From Candidatus Melainabacteria bacterium (GTDB lineage Bacteria; Cyanobacteriota; Vampirovibrionia; Vampirovibrionales; JAJTHC01), in contig JAPLIO010000201.1 of NCBI GenBank assembly GCA_026389055.1, positions 1 to 23,471 of the forward strand: 23,471 nt of DNA. The letters are read 5' to 3'. The notes under the pieces are model-generated. The model saw nothing but the letters and a program-made list of their open reading frames with translations, did not search any database and was not told the origin of the DNA. Both the position numbers and the translations under genes were made by a program. This document shows, one piece after another, positions 7,086-14,936 of the stretch (position 1 is its first letter; each line of letters starts with the position of its first letter).

Positions 7086-8432
7086 CTAAGCCGAAGGATT
7101 TTCATCAGAGGCGTTATTAACAGGCTCGCTTAACAATGCCATCGCAACATCTGAATTTTCATCGGCACCGTTCGGGTTGGCTTGGGCTTGTTCTTGCATC
7201 AACCGTTGTTGACGAAATACTTCATCACGTAACGTCATAAATTGGGTATCGCTTTTAATATCCAATTTAAAACCCGTTAATTTAGCCGCTAACCGAACGT
7301 TTTGACCTTCTTTACCAATAGCCAAGCTTAATTGGTCATCTGGCACAATAATCAAAGCCTTCCGCATTTCAGGGTTTGGGTGCAACCGAACTTCAAAAAT
7401 ACGAGACGGTGCCAACGCATTGGCAATAAATTCCGCCGTGTTATCAGACCAGCGAATAATATCGATTTTTTCATTCTTCAGTTCCGCAACAATCGCTTGA
7501 ATACGGCTACCACGGGTACCAATACAAGCACCTTGTGGATCCACTTCAGGATCAGGAGAATGAACGGCTACCTTAGTTCTATGCCCAGCTTCCCGAGCAA
7601 TCGCCTTGATTTCTACCAAGCCATCTTCAATTTCAGGCACTTCTAGTTCAAACACTTCCCGAACCATGGCAACATCTGCCTGAGAAACAATAATTTGAGG
7701 CATCCGAGCAGAATCTTTTAATTCCTGAACGTAAACCCGCAACTTGTTTCCAACCCGATAATCATCGCCCGAAACCTGCTCTTTCGGAGGAAGAATAGCG
7801 TCGTTACGACCAATGTTCACAATGACGTTACGCCCTTCACGACGTTGTACCAACCCAGGCACCACGGTGAATTTCTTTTCTTCAAATTCTTGTTGAATTA
7901 ACAACCGTTCGGCTTCCCGAATCCGTTGCATAATCACTTGCTTGGCTGATTGTGCCGCAATCCGTCCAAATTCAGCAGGGGTTACTTCCAACTGAACTTC
8001 GTCGTCCAATTGAACATCCGCCTTAATTTTCCGAGCATCCACCAAAGAGATTTCATACCGAGGGGCTGGCTCTTCAGCCTGTTCTTCGCCTTCAATCCCT
8101 TCAACGGCTTCAATGGTAACCGCTTTGGCAAGGGCTTCCACTTCTTCATCCGTCAAATTGCCTACGGGCGAAACTTGAATTTCTTCAACTACGGTTACTT
8201 CTTCAACAACCACTTTGTGCTGAAAAATACCAATTTCACCCGTTTTTTCAATTAGCTTGCAACTAAAGCCCGCCATTGCTGAACTAGGCAATTGGGCGTA
8301 ACGGCGGTAAGCCGCCAACATGGCTTCTTTCAAGGAATCTAAAATAAATTGTTTAGGAATGCCCCGTTCACGTTCTAGTTGTTCGGCATATTCAATGAGA
8401 GCGGCACCGACCTTAATCATCATCATCATCAT
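7086..8432 (-). CDS. nusA: Transcription termination/antitermination factor NusA
   Basis: The 448-residue protein binds RNA polymerase and nascent RNA and controls pausing, termination and antitermination. In order: an N-terminal polymerase-binding domain, an S1 domain (about 183-252), and two KH domains, with GACIGTRGSRIQ (301-312) in KH1 and LAIGKEGQNVRLA (370-382) in KH2. There are no C-terminal acidic repeats of the enterobacterial type. An acidic stretch at about 85-130 makes the N-terminal domain roughly 50 residues longer than in E. coli. The start is five consecutive ATG codons (8418-8432), with AGGAGA placing GGAG 11 nt before the first. It is the first gene of the operon. No rimP precedes it. 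A perfect -10 box lies at 8516-8521. Confidence 0.96.
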   Translation of the reverse strand: MMMMMIKVGAALIEYAEQLERERGIPKQFILDSLKEAMLAAYRRYAQLPSSAMAGFSCKLIEKTGEIGIFQHKVVVEEVTVVEEIQVSPVGNLTDEEVEALAKAVTIEAVEGIEGEEQAEEPAPRYEISLVDARKIKADVQLDDEVQLEVTPAEFGRIAAQSAKQVIMQRIREAERLLIQQEFEEKKFTVVPGLVQRREGRNVIVNIGRNDAILPPKEQVSGDDYRVGNKLRVYVQELKDSARMPQIIVSQADVAMVREVFELEVPEIEDGLVEIKAIAREAGHRTKVAVHSPDPEVDPQGACIGTRGSRIQAIVAELKNEKIDIIRWSDNTAEFIANALAPSRIFEVRLHPNPEMRKALIIVPDDQLSLAIGKEGQNVRLAAKLTGFKLDIKSDTQFMTLRDEVFRQQRLMQEQAQANPNGADENSDVAMALLSEPVNNASDENPSA

Positions 8433-8484
8433 TTGTGGGGAATCTCCTAAATTGGGTTACTATTCGGTTGTTACCAATTGTAAA

Positions 8485-8499
8485 ACTTAATTATTAAGT
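8485..8499. promoter_or_regulatory. 15-nt perfect palindrome in the nusA leader
   Basis: The sequence ACTTAATTATTAAGT is perfectly symmetrical about 8492. On the minus strand it lies 16-31 nt past the -10 box, that is, at or just after the expected transcription start of nusA, where a repressor site would act. It is A/T-rich, so chance symmetry is quite possible. Confidence 0.3.
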
Positions 8500-8515
8500 A
8501 TAAAACCATACCTGT

Positions 8516-8521
8516 ATTATA
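8516..8521 (-). promoter_or_regulatory. Probable -10 box of the nusA operon promoter
   Basis: The minus strand reads TATAAT exactly. I see no good -35 at 16-18 nt; the nearest TTGAAA is 22 nt upstream. Activator dependence or a different promoter class is therefore possible. It would give a leader of about 75 nt before the nusA ATG run. Confidence 0.45.
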
Positions 8522-8661
8522 GTTTCCTTCAAACCAAGAAGAATTTCAAGTACAATGTTCAACAAAAAAGAACCCACACAAACAGACAAAACTTTTTTTT
8601 ATGCCTTTATGCTGTTAAGCCTCCCCTCTTCCACCTGTTTTTTACAGAATGTCTCGTTTTA

Positions 8662-9546
8662 ATGGCAATTTCACCCAACCCGCAAGGGGTACAACCAAAA
8701 ATACTCAATCCTGCTAAAAACGGGCGAAAACTACCGTATTTTCCTGCTGTTACCTCGGTTCCAACACCGAAACAAGGACAAGCTAGTGCTAAGCCTGATA
8801 TTGCTGAACCTAATAAAGTAGCGTCATCCAAAACTGGTTGGATGCTATTGGGTGGAGTTTTAGTACTAACAAGCCTTTTCGTTGGGTTTTTCAATCGAAA
8901 TAAGCTCTTGGGTTGGTTTGAAAAAGTAAAAACACCTGCGATAGTGTCATCAAAACCAACAGAAAAGATACATCCCACTCCCCCAAATATCACCCCAACT
9001 GCCGAAACTATACATCCTGCATCCCCAAAACTCAATCCGTTTAAACCCAAGAGGAGCTTGAACACGGTTAAAACCCTCTGTGAAACAGTGATGCAAGAAG
9101 GTAATGGGTATATGGCTTGTCAAACAATGGCATTTTTTAACTCGTTAAGGCTATTCTCGAAACTGGCAGAAACAGAACCTGGTTTTAGCGGAACTATCGA
9201 TACAGCCAGAATCAAAAAAATCCTAGGAACACAGTCTAATGAAGCATTAAAAACAAAAGCTTCTCAAGGGATTGATTTATTGATTTTTGACCAATTAAAA
9301 TGTAAGGAAAATGCCTTTGAACGCCTCCCTTTATTTGAGTTATTAAGACAAGACAGAGACAATGGTGTTTGGTGTATTAGGCTATACGACAATGAATCTG
9401 ACAATAGTGGGATTCAATGGGACAACGCCTTTGAAAAACAATTCATTGAAAGAACAGGAACATTGTGGGAAGACATTACCACCGATAACTTTCACCAAAA
9501 GCTAATGACTACAGGTGATCAATTCTTTATGCCGAATAACCCTTAA
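8662..9546 (+). CDS. Unknown single-pass membrane protein, possible papain/calpain-like domain
   Basis: The 294-residue protein has a Pro/Lys-rich N-terminus (1-57), one transmembrane segment (about 59-77), a Pro/Thr-rich linker (about 90-130) and a globular C-terminal domain (about 133-294). The helix CQTMAFFNSL (153-162) copies the spacing of the calpain (C2) nucleophile helix (C, then A at +4, S at +8, L at +9). The GDCW context before it is missing and I cannot place the histidine, so activity is unproven. No Shine-Dalgarno site precedes the ATG, and the frame is open further upstream, so the start is uncertain. It is divergent from nusA and 150 nt before fabI. The membrane segment and the FNRNKLLGWF that follows resemble the gene at 17424. 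Confidence 0.7.
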   Translation: MAISPNPQGVQPKILNPAKNGRKLPYFPAVTSVPTPKQGQASAKPDIAEPNKVASSKTGWMLLGGVLVLTSLFVGFFNRNKLLGWFEKVKTPAIVSSKPTEKIHPTPPNITPTAETIHPASPKLNPFKPKRSLNTVKTLCETVMQEGNGYMACQTMAFFNSLRLFSKLAETEPGFSGTIDTARIKKILGTQSNEALKTKASQGIDLLIFDQLKCKENAFERLPLFELLRQDRDNGVWCIRLYDNESDNSGIQWDNAFEKQFIERTGTLWEDITTDNFHQKLMTTGDQFFMPNNP

Positions 9547-9608
9547 AATGGCGGAAAAAAGGTGTAAGCAACGCTCTGAAACAAACCCATTCTGTTTAAA
9601 GCCACCTA

Positions 9609-9637
9609 TTGAAACGCTGATGTGTTTTTACTAAAAT
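9609..9637 (+). promoter_or_regulatory. Probable sigma70-type promoter of fabI
   Basis: TTGAAA (9609-9614) and TAAAAT (9632-9637) are separated by exactly 17 nt, each one mismatch from consensus. The predicted leader is about 50 nt and includes the (ATG)3 mini-ORF at 9659-9679. Confidence 0.5.
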
Positions 9638-9658
9638 AACAATAAAGTTAAAATACCC

Positions 9659-9679
9659 ATGATGATGTACCATTTTTAA
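9659..9679 (+). other. Mini-ORF of six codons with tandem ATG, upstream of fabI
   Basis: ATGATGATG is followed by TAC CAT TTT and a TAA stop, a potential peptide MMMYHF. It ends 4 nt before the AAGGAG ribosome site of fabI. There is no Shine-Dalgarno site for it. It copies the CCC(ATG)n context of the fabI start 38 nt downstream, so it may be a duplicated start region or a leader peptide. Confidence 0.3.
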
Positions 9680-9696
9680 AAAAGGAGTTTTCCCCC

Positions 9697-10521
9697 ATGA
9701 TGATGATGACCACTGACGTTCTTGAAAAAACCCAATACGCCTTCCCTGGTTTGTTAAACGGCAAAGTAGGTATTGTATTTGGCGTTGCCCACAAAACTTC
9801 AATTGCATGGGCTATTGCCCAACGCCTTTCCGCTGCTGGCATGAAATTAATTTTCACCTACCAAGGCGATAGACTCAAAGAAAACGTGGAAGAATTAGCC
9901 AACACCATCGAAGGGTCGCTGATTTTACCTTGCGATGTTACCAAAGATGAAGAAGTTGCCGCCGTTTTCGAAGCCATCGAAAAGCAATACGGGCAGCTAG
10001 ATACGCTAATTCACAGCGTAGCCTTCGCCAAAAAAGAAGACCTTGCTGGTGCGTTTATCGATACTTCCAGAGACGGGTTCATGTTAGCCCACGAAATTTC
10101 CGCCTTTTCCTTAACTACTTTGGCTAAAGCCGCCGCTCCGCTAATGGAAAAATCTGGCGGTGGTAGCATTTTAACCCTCACCTATTTAGGTGGCGAACGC
10201 GTTGTGAAAAACTATAACGTGATGGGCGTAGCTAAAGCGGCGTTAGATATGAGCGTTCGGTATTTGGCTTCTGATTTAGGGCCTAAAAATATTCGGGTCA
10301 ACGCCATCTCCGCTGGCCCTATTAAAACCCTTGCTGCAAGAGGAATTTCAGGCTTTTCCAGCATTTTGAACTACATGGAAGAACATACCCCCATGCAACG
10401 TAACGTAACGGCTGATGAAGTAGCGGGTATGGCGTTAGCTCTTGTAGCCCCTGAACTTTCCAGTGGCGTTACCGCTGAAGTTATTCATGTAGATGCGGGC
10501 TTCCACGCTGTCGGCTTCTAA
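9697..10521 (+). CDS. fabI: Enoyl-[acyl-carrier-protein] reductase, FabI type
   Basis: The 274-residue NADH-dependent short-chain dehydrogenase catalyses the last reduction of each fatty-acid elongation cycle in the cytosol. Seen in order: a divergent nucleotide loop (FGVAHKTSIAWAIA, 28-41), CDVTK (79-83), SVAFA (107-111), and the FabI catalytic pattern Y163...Y173-x6-K180 in TYLGGERVVKNYNVMGVAK, then RVNAISAGPIKTLAA (200-214). The YNVMG...K pattern separates it from FabL/FabV enzymes and from 3-ketoacyl reductases. It starts with four ATG codons in a row (9697-9708), 9 nt after AAGGAG, then ACC ACT. It stands alone as a transcription unit between its own promoter (9609-9637) and a terminator (10533-10561). 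Confidence 0.96.
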   Translation: MMMMTTDVLEKTQYAFPGLLNGKVGIVFGVAHKTSIAWAIAQRLSAAGMKLIFTYQGDRLKENVEELANTIEGSLILPCDVTKDEEVAAVFEAIEKQYGQLDTLIHSVAFAKKEDLAGAFIDTSRDGFMLAHEISAFSLTTLAKAAAPLMEKSGGGSILTLTYLGGERVVKNYNVMGVAKAALDMSVRYLASDLGPKNIRVNAISAGPIKTLAARGISGFSSILNYMEEHTPMQRNVTADEVAGMALALVAPELSSGVTAEVIHVDAGFHAVGF

Positions 10522-10532
10522 CCCGTTTAAGT

Positions 10533-10561
10533 AGCAGAGGGGTTGAGTCAATCCCTCTGCT
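10533..10561 (+). terminator. Probable intrinsic terminator of fabI
   Basis: A 13-bp stem pairs 10533-10545 with 10549-10561 (AGCAGAGGGG... against ...TCCCTCTGCT, one G-T wobble) with a 3-nt loop. It begins 12 nt after the fabI stop codon. The tail is ACCTTTTAATT, a short T-run 4 nt away, so efficiency may be moderate. Confidence 0.68.
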
Positions 10562-10654
10562 TACCTTTTAATTAATCATTTGGCTTTTCACACTTCCTCC
10601 AATTACTCTCTAATTGAATCTTCCAACTAAAAAAACAAGGTACCTATAGAAACA

Positions 10655-12061
10655 ATGATGACCACCTCTTCGACCTTAGCCCTTGAAACTGAAACCCCAG
10701 TAACGCCCATGAAAATAGGGTTCGTCCATTTGGGATGCCCCAAAAACTTGGTGGATACAGAAACCATGCTAGGCGTGCTAGAACGAGATGGGCACCATAT
10801 TGTAGCCAACGGGCAAGAAGCCGATATGGTATTGGTTAACACTTGTGCTTTTATTGAAGAAGCCCAACAAGAATCCGTTGAAACGTTGGTGGGCTTGGCT
10901 TCGCAAGGAAAACGCTTATTGATAGCGGGTTGCTTGGCTCAGAAATTCCAAGGCGAACTGTTGGATTTATTCCCTGAAGCCGATGCCGTTGTGGGTACGC
11001 ATCAAATTGCCGATGTGGCTTCGGTTATTCGGAAAGTGCAAAAGGGCGAACGAGTTCTCTCCATCCAACAAGACCCCACTTACTTGCTAGACCAAGACGA
11101 TTTACGCAGGCACGTTACCATGGGTGCCAGCGTGTATGTGAAGATTTCCGAAGGGTGCGATTATCGGTGCAAGTTTTGCATTATTCCTAGTATGCGAGGC
11201 AATTTGCGGAGCCGTTCGGTTACCAACATTGTTGAGAACGTGCGTGGTTTGGTTGAAAAAGGTGTCAGCGAAGTGGTACTCATCGGGCAAGATAACACCA
11301 GCTACGGCAGGGATATTGACACGAATTTACCCGCTTTGTTAACCGAATTAAACGCCATTGAAGGCTTGAAGTGGATTCGGTTTTTGTATGCTTACCCGAA
11401 TAATCGGTTGAATTTAGAGCTTTTGCATGCCATTCGAGATTTAGATAAAGTGGTGAAATATTTGGATTGCCCACTGCAACATTCCCACCCTGATGTGTTG
11501 AAGCGGATGAACCGCCCCGTGCAAGATATTGGCGAATTAGTCGCGTGGGTTCGGGAAATTGTACCTAATATCAAGTTGCGAACCAGCTTTATTGTCGGCT
11601 ACCCCGGTGAAACCGAGGAAGAATATCAGCACCTGAAGCAAACCATTGAAACCGTCAAATGGGATAGGTTGGGCGTGTTTGAATATTCCGATGTGGATAC
11701 CGCAACCAGCACGATTTTGGAAAACAAAGTACCGAAAGCTATTATCACCGCTCGGCGAAAAGAGCTGATGGGGATTCAGCAAAAAATTTCTTATCAACAT
11801 AATCAAGCCTTAATGGGTAAAATTGTGCCCGTTATTGTCGATGAAATTCGCTCTTCGGGCTTAATGATGGGGCGTAGCCAGTGGGATAGCCCTGAGATTG
11901 ATAACCAAGTGCTTGTTTCAGCTTCTAGCAAATTGGCTGCTTTACCGGGCGATTTATTAGCCGTTAAGCTGGGAATGGCGACCCCTTACGATATTAAAGG
12001 CGAAGTGGTTTCCTACTGGCCTGAGGAAATAGCCTCCACCCAAGCTTTTTTGACGGTGTAA
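10655..12061 (+). CDS. rimO: Ribosomal protein S12 methylthiotransferase RimO
   Basis: The 468-residue radical-SAM enzyme adds a methylthio group to the conserved aspartate of ribosomal protein S12. It has three parts: the UPF0004 domain with the auxiliary Fe-S cysteines C28 (LGCPKN), C64 (NTCAF) and C93 (AGCLAQ); the radical SAM barrel with C168, C172 and C175 in GCDYRCKFC followed by IIPSMRG; and a C-terminal TRAM domain (about 400-462). IIPSMRG and HLGCPKNLVDTE favour RimO over the tRNA enzyme MiaB. It starts with ATGATG ACC. This adds about 18 residues before MKIGFVHLG, where most RimO proteins begin, so the ATG at 10709 remains an alternative. The SD is weak for both. The next gene follows after 6 nt. 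Confidence 0.95.
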   Translation: MMTTSSTLALETETPVTPMKIGFVHLGCPKNLVDTETMLGVLERDGHHIVANGQEADMVLVNTCAFIEEAQQESVETLVGLASQGKRLLIAGCLAQKFQGELLDLFPEADAVVGTHQIADVASVIRKVQKGERVLSIQQDPTYLLDQDDLRRHVTMGASVYVKISEGCDYRCKFCIIPSMRGNLRSRSVTNIVENVRGLVEKGVSEVVLIGQDNTSYGRDIDTNLPALLTELNAIEGLKWIRFLYAYPNNRLNLELLHAIRDLDKVVKYLDCPLQHSHPDVLKRMNRPVQDIGELVAWVREIVPNIKLRTSFIVGYPGETEEEYQHLKQTIETVKWDRLGVFEYSDVDTATSTILENKVPKAIITARRKELMGIQQKISYQHNQALMGKIVPVIVDEIRSSGLMMGRSQWDSPEIDNQVLVSASSKLAALPGDLLAVKLGMATPYDIKGEVVSYWPEEIASTQAFLTV

Positions 12062-12067
12062 ATCACC

Positions 12068-13135
12068 ATGATGACGACCAAGACGCTTTCCCCCCATGCG
12101 TTTCAAGAAGAAACCTTTACCGCCAGCATGGAAACGCCTCAAGCCTTGGCCAGCCCTATTATTATTGATGGGGGAAAAGTGGTGCTTCAAAGCCAAGTGG
12201 TGCTAGCCCCCATGGCGGGCGTTACGGATATTGTTTTCCGTGGGTTGGTACGAAAAACCGCTCCGCAATCGCTTATTTGCACGGAAATGATTAGTTCCAA
12301 TAGTTTGGTTTATAGCAAACGATGGGATGCCCATATTCTGAAAAAAACCAGCGAAGACAACCCTATTGCTTATCAGCTAGCCGCCCATCAAGAAGAAATT
12401 ATTGCGGCAGCGGCGGTTACTATCTGCGAAAAACATCAGCCCAATATGCTGGATATTAACATGGGTTGCCCCGTGAAAAAAATTACAGGGAACTTTGAAG
12501 GTTGTGCCTTGATGAGGGATTTGGAGCTAGCTAGCAGGCTCATTAAAGCCGTTTCTTCTAGTGTGGATGTGCCTGTTAGTGTGAAATTTCGGCTGGGGTG
12601 GGATGATAATAGTAAGAATTATATTGAATTTGGGCAAATGGCTCAAGAATCTGGGGCGAAGCTGGTAACGCTCCACACCCGCACCCGAAGCCAAGGCTAC
12701 AAGCCAGGGGTCGATTGGGAAGCGGCGGGCAAGTTGAAGGCGGCTTTACGAATTCCTGTTATTGCCAATGGTGATATTGTTACCCCTGCCGACGCAAAAT
12801 TTATGGTTGATACTTACCAAGTAGATGGTGTGATGATTGGCAGAGGCACCCAAGGCGAACCGTGGCGAATTGCGTTGATAGACCATTATTTAAAAACAGG
12901 GGAATTGTTGCCTGAACCCACGTTGGTTCAGCGGTTGGCGTATGCGTGGCAACATGTGCAAGGTATGGTGGCTTATAAGGGAGAAGCCCAAGGGGTGCGG
13001 GAAATGCGGGGACAATTGCCGTGGTATGTGAAGGGGTTTGCTGGTGCACCTGCCTATAGGGCGAAGCTAACGCAGGTGGAAACAGTTGCTGAAGTAGAAG
13101 CCTTATTTGTCGAAATTTTAGAGAGCTTGACTTAA
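12068..13135 (+). CDS. dusB: tRNA-dihydrouridine synthase, DusB-like
   Basis: This is a 355-residue FMN- and NADPH-dependent TIM-barrel enzyme that reduces specific uridines in the tRNA D-loop. The signatures are LAPMAGVTDIVFR (about 46-58), the TEM motif in CTEMISSN, DINMGCPVKKI with the conserved cysteine (about 133-143), KFRLGWDD, HTRTRSQGY, PVIANGDI and the phosphate-binding GVMIGRGTQGEPW. The NMGCPVKK and GRGTQGEPW forms fit the DusB group found in most bacteria better than DusA or DusC. The N-terminal 40 residues before the barrel are longer than usual. It begins ATGATGACG with almost no SD, 6 nt after the rimO stop codon, so coupling to rimO is likely. No obvious terminator follows. 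Confidence 0.92.
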   Translation: MMTTKTLSPHAFQEETFTASMETPQALASPIIIDGGKVVLQSQVVLAPMAGVTDIVFRGLVRKTAPQSLICTEMISSNSLVYSKRWDAHILKKTSEDNPIAYQLAAHQEEIIAAAAVTICEKHQPNMLDINMGCPVKKITGNFEGCALMRDLELASRLIKAVSSSVDVPVSVKFRLGWDDNSKNYIEFGQMAQESGAKLVTLHTRTRSQGYKPGVDWEAAGKLKAALRIPVIANGDIVTPADAKFMVDTYQVDGVMIGRGTQGEPWRIALIDHYLKTGELLPEPTLVQRLAYAWQHVQGMVAYKGEAQGVREMRGQLPWYVKGFAGAPAYRAKLTQVETVAEVEALFVEILESLT

Positions 13136-13157
13136 GCCTAAAATTGTTACAAAAAAA

Positions 13158-13187
13158 TTGAAATCTCCTACTTGTTTATTCTGTAAT
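13158..13187 (+). promoter_or_regulatory. Probable promoter of coaD
   Basis: TTGAAA (13158-13163) and TGTAAT (13182-13187) are separated by 18 nt, each one base from consensus. A short perfect dyad, ACTATA-ACG-TATAGT (13199-13213), follows near the expected transcription start and could be an operator. Confidence 0.45.
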
Positions 13188-13270
13188 CCGTGTAGTAAAC
13201 TATAACGTATAGTACACAGATGAGTGTAATAACTTATTACGTTAACAAGATTGGATTCCCTGCTTCCACC

Positions 13271-13771
13271 ATGATGAAGACGCTAGCCCTTTACCCAGGC
13301 AGTTTTGACCCCGTTACCAAAGGCCATGAAGACCTTATTCGGCGGTGTGCTTCGTTGTTTGAAAACGTGGTAGTTGCCGTAGCACACAACCCCAACAAAC
13401 AAGTTTCGTTGTTTGAAGTAGAAGAACGGCTCAAATTTTTAACCAAAAGCGTGGAAATCATGGGCTTAAGTAACGTTTCTGTTACACAATTTTCAGGCCT
13501 TACCGTCAAGTTCGCTAAGCAAATAGGTGCCTCAGTCATTATTCGCGGTTTACGGGTCATTTCTGATTTTGAGTACGAATGTTCCATGTATCAAGCTAAT
13601 CGTACATTAGAAGATACCATTGATACGTTGTTCTTAATGCCCTCGTTGGAATACCAGTTTTTATCATCGCGCATGGTGCGTGAAATTGCCTATTTTCAAG
13701 GTGATATTACCAGTTTTGTTTCCCCACACGTTCAACAAGCCTTACTTCAAAAGGTGAAAAGTACCGCCTAA
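13271..13771 (+). CDS. coaD: Phosphopantetheine adenylyltransferase
   Basis: The 166-residue nucleotidyltransferase converts 4'-phosphopantetheine and ATP to dephospho-CoA, the fourth step of CoA synthesis. The family pattern is complete: YPGSFDPVTKGH (the TxGH motif) at the N-terminus, RGLRVISDFEYE in the middle, and LSSRMVREIA (the ISSTxVRE equivalent) near the C-terminus. The frame also contains an ATG at 13220, but that adds 17 residues without family support. The double ATG at 13271 places MMKTLALYPGSFDP exactly where family members start. The SD is weak. The DivIVA-like gene follows after 78 nt, as in cyanobacterial genomes. Confidence 0.95.
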   Translation: MMKTLALYPGSFDPVTKGHEDLIRRCASLFENVVVAVAHNPNKQVSLFEVEERLKFLTKSVEIMGLSNVSVTQFSGLTVKFAKQIGASVIIRGLRVISDFEYECSMYQANRTLEDTIDTLFLMPSLEYQFLSSRMVREIAYFQGDITSFVSPHVQQALLQKVKSTA

Positions 13772-13849
13772 GTAGCCTTCACTTCCTCAGCTTACTCATT
13801 TTTTTAAACTTTTGCACCCATACTATTAAGAAAGAAAAGGAACCCCATT

Positions 13850-14749
13850 ATGTCTACCGCTCATACTTATGAAAACCCCACCGCTTCAACTTCAAGCAAT
13901 ACGCACAAATTTTTGAAAATGATTGAACGGATGGAAGATTTAGTCATTTCAGGCGTAGCCGTACCCTTTACCCCATGGACGATGGTCAATGCCGACAAAT
14001 TATTGCCCTTAATTGATAGAATTCGGGTGGTGTTGCCTGAAGAAATTAAGGAAGCTGCTCTGTTTTTGGAAGAGCAAGAAATGATGTTGGAACAAACCCG
14101 CTTGCGTTCCATTGAAATGTTGCAAGAAGCCCAAGAAAAAAGCCAGTATTTATTGAGTGAATCTGCCTTAATGCAAGCCGTACAAGGCGAAGCAGAACGC
14201 ATTCGGGCACAAGTGGTTGCTGAAATTGAAACCATCCAACAGGAAACCTTGGCACACTGCGAACAATTGAAAGCTCAAGCCGAACAAGAGGCAGAATCTA
14301 TCCAACAAGCGGCTCAAGCTTATGCAACGGATATGTTACAAGGCATGGAAGACCGCTTATCTGAATTGCAAGACCAAGTGCGGTATAACCAACAGCATTT
14401 GAATGAATTGCGGGCAGCAGCTATTTCTATTCGGGCCACCCAAGCGGCGAGAGGTGCCCACACCGAAGTGAATGCCATGAACGGCAGAGTACCAACTGCT
14501 TCAGCGTTGCGTCAGCAACAAGCCATTGTGCCTTCTGCCCCAGCCCCATTGGCTAGAACCAACATGAACCCTGCCGCTACGGCAGCCCCTGTTTCCCCTG
14601 AAGCTTCGGTTCAAGCAGCGTTAAGCTTGTTGTACGGGCCAGCTCCTTCGGCTCGGTCTAAACGAGGGGCGGGTAGCAGCTTGAAGGAAAGAAAACAATC
14701 GTTAGCGGAACAACCTACCCAAAATGCAACGGTTGAATTGCCTTACTAG
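13850..14749 (+). CDS. DivIVA-like / ATP-synthase-b-like coiled-coil protein
   Basis: The 299-residue protein has a short conserved N-terminal module, then a long coiled coil, then a low-complexity tail. Residues 20-63 (KFLKMIERMEDLVISGVAVP... with LLPLIDRIRVVLPEEI) match the module I know from the cyanobacterial protein encoded after coaD, often labelled DivIVA-domain or ATP synthase F0 subunit B-like. The coiled coil runs from about 65 to 195 and is rich in Glu, Gln and Ala. The tail (about 200-299) is Ala/Pro/Ser-rich and probably disordered. There is no membrane segment. A role in cell-pole or envelope organisation is guesswork. It starts at a single ATG 9 nt after AAGGAA, and a clear terminator follows. 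Confidence 0.82.
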   Translation: MSTAHTYENPTASTSSNTHKFLKMIERMEDLVISGVAVPFTPWTMVNADKLLPLIDRIRVVLPEEIKEAALFLEEQEMMLEQTRLRSIEMLQEAQEKSQYLLSESALMQAVQGEAERIRAQVVAEIETIQQETLAHCEQLKAQAEQEAESIQQAAQAYATDMLQGMEDRLSELQDQVRYNQQHLNELRAAAISIRATQAARGAHTEVNAMNGRVPTASALRQQQAIVPSAPAPLARTNMNPAATAAPVSPEASVQAALSLLYGPAPSARSKRGAGSSLKERKQSLAEQPTQNATVELPY

Positions 14750-14777
14750 CATTACTACTGCAAACCAATTCTCTACC

Positions 14778-14817
14778 AAAACCGACGGATGCCTTCAAAA
14801 GTATTCGTCGGTTTTTT
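14778..14817 (+). terminator. Intrinsic terminator after the DivIVA-like gene
   Basis: A stem of AAAACCGACG (14778-14787) with CGTCGGTTTT (14806-14815), extendable through wobble pairs, has an 18-nt loop and ends in a run of six T (14812-14817). It starts 28 nt after the stop codon, and a new promoter follows at 14848. Confidence 0.75.
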
Positions 14818-14847
14818 GGTGGATTGTAACTATTTTTTAATGCCTAA

Positions 14848-14875
14848 TTGACAAGTGCGGTTTCTTATTTATACT
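14848..14875 (+). promoter_or_regulatory. Strong sigma70-type promoter
   Basis: A perfect TTGACA (14848-14853) is followed after 16 nt by TATACT (14870-14875, one mismatch). It is the best promoter match in the window and drives the frameshifted gene at 14937 with a leader of about 55 nt. Confidence 0.72.
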
Positions 14876-14936
14876 TGTTAAAGTACTTTACTCTCTGCTC
14901 TCTCTAAAAAACACAATAACAAAGGACAATGACCCG

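Noticed and set aside
8607..9065. Minus-strand frame of 152 codons opposite the N-terminus of the gene at 8662
   Set aside because: It is the antisense of the Pro-rich region and membrane segment, with no SD and no family pattern.
13220..13270. Upstream ATG of coaD adding 17 residues
   Set aside because: CoaD proteins begin right at the YPGSFDP strand, and the double ATG at 13271 fits both the family and the local start pattern.
13774..13807. Possible terminator between coaD and the DivIVA-like gene
   Set aside because: A T7 run is present, but the preceding stem (AGTAGC with GCTTACT) is short and imperfect with a long loop.
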